Source: Manis javanica
Taxonomy: Eukaryota > Chordata > Mammalia > Pholidota > Manidae
Length of the DNA stretch: 64,000 nt
Direction: 5' to 3'
NCBI RefSeq assembly: GCF_040802235.1
Contig: NC_133160.1
Coordinates: 100,619,160 to 100,683,159, forward strand
Part shown: positions 61,601 to 64,000 of the stretch, one piece after another
How positions within the stretch are numbered: position 1 is the first letter of the stretch
Layout: every line of letters starts with the position of its first letter
The notes under the pieces: model-generated
What the model saw: only the letters and a program-made list of their open reading frames with translations
Database searches by the model: none
What the model was told of the DNA's origin: nothing
Translations under genes and position numbers: made by a program

Positions 61601-62989
61601 GCTCAGGTCAGGTAGACGGAGCACCGCCGGGCAACAGACTGCCGGGTCTCCTGTGTCCTCCGCTCCTGAAGCTTCATGCATGAGGCTCTTTGTGCTGCTC
61701 TTTTATCCTGAAAAGTCTTCTCCTTTCTCTGTTAATCTGTACACACTTCCAGTTCTAGTTCATCCCAAAGTCGCATTTCTCAATGTTTCTCTTCACACCT
61801 TATGAGTCAGACTACCAGGGTCCAAACATAGATTCTGGAGCTTATTCCAGGGATGAAGGACAGAAGTCTTTGTTTTCAGTGAGCATCTAAGTGATCCTAA
61901 TATGCCAATGTTTGAAAACCTTGTATACTGGCTTTTTGAATGAGATTCCTCCCTCATAATATATTCTTTTGAAAGGGAGATTTTCTTCTTCCCACTCCTT
62001 CCTCCTTAAATTATATATAGTGTTCGATAGAAAATCATACCAGTATTCAGAGATAACTGCTCTTACCATTTTGGTGTGTTTCCATTATCTTTTTTATATC
62101 AATGTGATATACATGTATGCACCCACCTTATAAATATGTGTGTACATATATATGTCAATTTTTAAAATGAGAAACACTAAGTCAAAATATACGTAAAATT
62201 TTATACATGCTCTTGCAAATATTTTATGTGGATTCTCATCAGCCAAATAGCACCAGAAACACACCTGTTGCCAAATTGGGTTTATTATTGCAGAAGGGAG
62301 ATCTATACTTTGGAAAACCATGGAGTCTCTCAAAAAGAGGAAATATGGTGGAATTTATTATAGGATTTGGGTACAGTGATTTTATGGAGCCTTAAAGATG
62401 GTTGGGAGTCTGTTCTGGATTGGGTGCTGTCAGAAAGCAGGGGCAATTTGGCTGTTGGGCATGAGCAGTTTTTACCTAGGAAGCTAGACGAACAGAGGCC
62501 AGATGTACAGTTGGAGAAGAAGCAGTAGTCACTCCTGCTAGCCAGGAAAGGGTGGTTGCCTAGCATTTTCCCACTCTCTCCTTGTTAACGTTCTTTTTGG
62601 GCAAGATTACAGAGTGATATGTTTTGTTTTGTTTCACCACAATCATGGGGAGTCCACCTTGAAGGTCTGTAAATTTAGATTCCGCAGGGTAGTACCATAC
62701 CTACCTTATTCAGAGCTCTCAACACATTCTCAAAGGATCCAGGATCCAAAAAAATTTAAATAATTATCATTGATAGGTTAATTCATTCAGCCTTGAAGAT
62801 ATCCTTAATTCAACTGGGAAGGTATATCATGATGCAGTTCTACCTTAGTGAGACTCCCTTATGCCTGAGGAACATAGTCACTAACACCTGGCTTCAGTGT
62901 TCCTTAAGAGGCCTCGTAATAATGCTAATCAAACTCAGCTTTGATCACCCTTAGAACGTTCCTCATTCAAAAGGAAATCCCATACTATC
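58671..62989. other. Intergenic or presumed FAM13A first intron
   Basis: No exon recognised. If FAM13A starts in the CpG island, this is its first intron. It holds a MIR piece (60095-60245) and otherwise nothing I can name. A small GC-richer patch lies at 61550-61670. Confidence 0.45.
60095..60245 (-). repeat. MIR fragment (minus)
   Basis: 'ttaattcttataacaatact', 'atgaggtcaatgttacctct', 'gtacaaggaagcaaaggcat' and 'aaatgcaggtggcagaatag' match minus-strand MIR. Confidence 0.65.
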
Positions 62990-64000
62990 CTCCTTACCCC
63001 AACCCTTCCTCCTGTATCCCAGCTTTTGGGAAGACTCGTCTCTGTGGATTGCCTATTCTAGACATTTCATATAAATAGAATTATACAATATGTGTCCTTT
63101 GTGACTAGCTTCTTTCACTTAACATGTTTGCAAGCTTTATCATGTTGTAGCCTGTATCATTTTACTGCTAAATAATCTATTATATGGATATACGATATTT
63201 TATACATTCATCAGCAGATGAACATATAGGTTGTTTCTACTGTCTGACTATTATAATGGTGCAGTGAACATCCATGTACAAGTGTTTGTGTGGGCGTATG
63301 TTTTCATTTTTAGATATGTAACTGATTGGAATTGCTGGGTTATATGGTAACTGTTGAAGCTTTTGACGGGCTATTTTTTGAAGCATATTACATTTTTACA
63401 GTGTATGAAGACTGTCTTAGCCCATTCAGACTGATAACAAAATACCATAGACTGGATGGTTTATAAACAACAGAAACTTACCTCTCAGTTATGGAGGCCA
63501 GGAAGTCCTGGATCATGGTGCCACAGATTGGGTGTGATGGCTGGTTAGGACCTGCTTCCTGATTCACAGATGGTGCCTTCTTGCTATGTGCTCACATGGT
63601 GGAAGGGCCAAGGTATCTCTGTGGGTCTCTTTTAATTAATGGAACACTAATTTCATTAATGAAGGCTGCACTCTCATTACCTGAGTACCACCCACAGGGC
63701 CCACCTCTTAAAACCAACACATTGGGTATTAGGAATTCAGCATATGAGTTTTGGAGGGACATAAATATTCAGGTCATAGCAGGCAACAATTTCTCCACAT
63801 CCTCGCCAACACTTATCTTTTTGGTGTGTAACCATCCCAGTGTGTATGAAGTGGTATTGCATTGTAATTTTGATTTGCATTTTCCTGATGTCTGCTTGGA
63901 ACATCACTTTCTGTGCTTATTTACCATTTGCATGTCTTCCTTGGAGAAATCTGTTTGTATACTTAACTCAGTTTTTAATTGAGTTATAACAGAGTTATAA
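62990..64000 (-). mobile_element. Old L1 3' part (minus), split by a MaLR LTR and cut by the window end
   Basis: The left part (62990-63412) shows 'cacttaacatgtttgcaagc', 'ggttgtttctactgtctgac' and 'gattggaattgctgggttat'. After the LTR the element resumes at 63782 with 'aatttctccacatcctcgcc' and 'tttgatttgcattttcctga', running to the window edge. This is antisense ORF2 C-terminus and 3' UTR of an old L1. Confidence 0.8.
63413..63781 (-). mobile_element. MaLR (MST/MLT1-type) solo LTR (minus)
   Basis: It starts TGTCTTAGCCCATTC and ends TCATAGCA. 'aacaaaataccatagactgg', 'tgctcacatggtggaagggc' and 'gagttttggagggacataaa' are typical of antisense MST/MLT1 LTRs. It interrupts the L1 on both sides. 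The 133-codon frame at 63581-63982 crosses the boundary and is not a gene. Confidence 0.8.

Noticed and set aside
63581-63982. A 133-codon plus-strand frame at the window end
   Set aside because: It spans the boundary between a MaLR LTR and an L1 fragment, so it is a chance fusion.

Overview
The window is nuclear DNA of a placental mammal. It is AT-rich and intergenic for most of its length, packed with ancient mammalian repeats (MIR, L2, L1M fragments, MaLR-type LTRs), and it carries one recognisable host gene, the pogo-derived gene TIGD2. I see no Alu, rodent B1/B2, ruminant Bov or carnivore can-SINE. The only young mobile DNA is L1. The 3' UTR style of that L1 looks like what I remember from pangolins, but this is a weak impression and not an identification.

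Layout. Bases 1-16,000 hold old L1 pieces (one with a twin-priming inversion at 1,645-2,352), a solo ERV1-like LTR inside an L1M fragment (4,995-5,497), a cluster of MIR remnants (8,500-9,320) and an apparently identical 638-bp tandem duplication (10,928-12,203). Bases 16,804-25,538 are a full-length, minus-strand L1 of about 8.7 kb with both ORFs open, a 17-bp target-site duplication and a poly(A) tail. It sits inside an older plus-strand L1M fragment. Its 5' UTR contains a tandem array of about 210-bp monomers, its ORF1 coiled coil contains three 11-residue repeats, and its roughly 2.2-kb 3' UTR contains two internal A-tracts that suggest stepwise extension.

Bases 26,000-54,500 are a gene-free stretch with MIR, L2, MaLR and hAT-like remnants, a nested LTR pair (29,436-30,320), a polypyrimidine tract (33,955-34,145) and a short L1 tail insertion with a 12-bp target duplication (36,301-36,437). 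TIGD2 lies on the minus strand at 54,888-56,465 as one uninterrupted 525-codon frame. About 1 kb upstream of it is a CpG island (57,515-58,670) with GC boxes and a perfect match to the CTCF core. From the human arrangement, recalled and not checked, this island should be the divergent promoter of FAM13A, reading to the right. Bases 58,700-64,000 contain no recognised exon and end in another old L1 split by a MaLR LTR.

The genes do not form a working system together. The two L1 proteins, an RNA-binding chaperone and an endonuclease/reverse transcriptase, act in cis on their own transcript. TIGD2 is a domesticated transposase whose DDE triad has lost its third acidic residue. The most notable material is the young L1: its intactness, monomeric promoter, coiled-coil repeats and extended 3' UTR.
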